A DNA stretch of 6,246 nt. Origin: Halanaerobiaceae bacterium. GTDB taxonomy: Bacteria > Bacillota > Halanaerobiia > Halanaerobiales > DTU029. Where the stretch lies: contig JAAYLO010000289.1 in the NCBI GenBank assembly GCA_012521855.1, positions 1 to 6,246 on the forward strand, written 5' to 3'. Position numbers and translations under genes: made by a program. Under the pieces are notes generated by a model. That model made no database searches. It worked only from the letters and a program-made list of their open reading frames with translations, and was not told the origin of the DNA. Shown here piece by piece: positions 5,973-6,246 of this stretch; positions within the stretch are counted from its first letter, which is position 1, and every line of letters begins with the position of its first letter.

Positions 5973-5988
5973 GTATTATTATTAATAC
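5973..5988. promoter_or_regulatory. Perfect inverted repeat upstream of the ABC operon
   Basis: The minus strand reads GTATTA-ATAA-TAATAC, two perfect 6-bp arms about 45 bases upstream of the candidate -10. It is placed where an operator or activator site could sit, but it is AT-rich and unassigned, so chance is possible. Confidence 0.3.
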
Positions 5989-6093
5989 TTAAAATATATT
6001 CGACATAAAAGAAAGTTTTCCTGCAAAAATATAAAAAAGTTTTTATTAAAATGCCATTACTGCGTATAAAAATAAAAAATTCTAAAAACATAA

Positions 6094-6119
6094 AACCCTG
6101 AACTAAAAAGCTCAGGGTT
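6094..6119 (-). terminator. Intrinsic terminator after the isomerase-like gene
   Basis: An 11-bp stem (AACCCTGAGCT with AGTTCAGGGTT, one G-T wobble) closes a TTTT loop on the minus strand. It is followed by TTTTATGTTTTT and lies 11 bases past the stop of the upstream gene. The plus strand also carries CTCTTTTTT after the hairpin, so it could act both ways. Confidence 0.85.
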
Positions 6120-6130
6120 CTCTTTTTTCT

Positions 6131-6246
6131 CTATAATAATATCTCGACTTCAGCATTTTCCCTTAAATCGTTTATATAATTATTTAATGTCTCTGCCTTC
6201 TTCTGATTTAAAAGAGCATTTTTAATCTCTTCTCTGCTTTCTTCAA
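6131..6246 (-). CDS. C-terminal fragment of a SurA/PrsA-like peptidyl-prolyl isomerase
   Basis: An open minus-strand frame enters from the right edge and ends at TAG (6133-6131), giving the last 37 residues. The segment is a charged helix (EESREEIKNALLNQKKAE) followed by LRENAEVEILL. This arrangement, a basic/acidic helix then a short strand reading AEVEI at the very end, is typical of the C-terminus of parvulin-type foldases (SurA/PrsA/PpiD group). These assist folding of exported proteins outside the cytoplasmic membrane. The catalytic parvulin domain and any signal peptide lie outside the window, so the call rests on the tail alone. The gene has its own terminator 11 bases downstream, so it is probably not co-transcribed with the importer genes that follow on the same strand. 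Confidence 0.6.
   Translation of the reverse strand, partial: EESREEIKNALLNQKKAETLNNYINDLRENAEVEILL

Noticed and set aside
5883..6093. Possible riboswitch or attenuator leader ahead of the importer operon
   Set aside because: No conserved riboswitch motif, no terminator hairpin between the promoter candidate and the start codon, and the predicted leader is only about 35 bases.

Overview
The window comes from an AT-rich bacterial chromosome, most likely a low-GC member of the Bacillota. A T-box leader ahead of serS and strong AGGAGG ribosome binding sites support this. The ABC transporter's binding protein has an ordinary cleavable signal peptide with no lipobox cysteine, which would suit a diderm clostridial lineage such as Halanaerobiales. 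That assignment is inference, because there is no 16S or marker tree here.

Layout. Positions 1-84 (minus) hold the first 28 codons of serS, seryl-tRNA synthetase. Positions about 127-375 (minus) hold its T-box riboswitch, with a readable UCC specifier, antiterminator and terminator, and a promoter at 398-426. Divergently, 519-1157 (+) encodes a short, atypical cis-prenyltransferase of the UppS family. Positions 1331-1729 and 1757-2893 (+) are a likely two-gene operon: a small STAS/SpoIIAA-like protein, then a methyl-accepting chemotaxis-type transducer with two membrane helices but no sensor or HAMP domain. A hairpin with T-tracts on both sides (about 2917-2944) separates this from a convergent minus-strand operon.

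The minus-strand operon (5882 down to 2969) is a complete polar amino acid ABC importer in the order binding protein, permease A, ATPase, permease B. The two permeases differ from each other and probably form a heterodimer. Upstream, 6131-6246 is the 3' end of a gene whose C-terminus resembles SurA/PrsA-type peptidyl-prolyl isomerases, closed by a strong hairpin at 6094-6119.

Most of the window is ordinary housekeeping and uptake. The points that deserve a second look are the cis-prenyltransferase with altered active-site motifs, a hydrophobic +1-frame stretch directly after it, the stripped-down transducer paired with a STAS-like protein, and permease A, whose best ribosome binding site points to an ATC codon. 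I see no CRISPR array, insertion sequence, tRNA or rRNA gene, and no clear new defence or mobile system.
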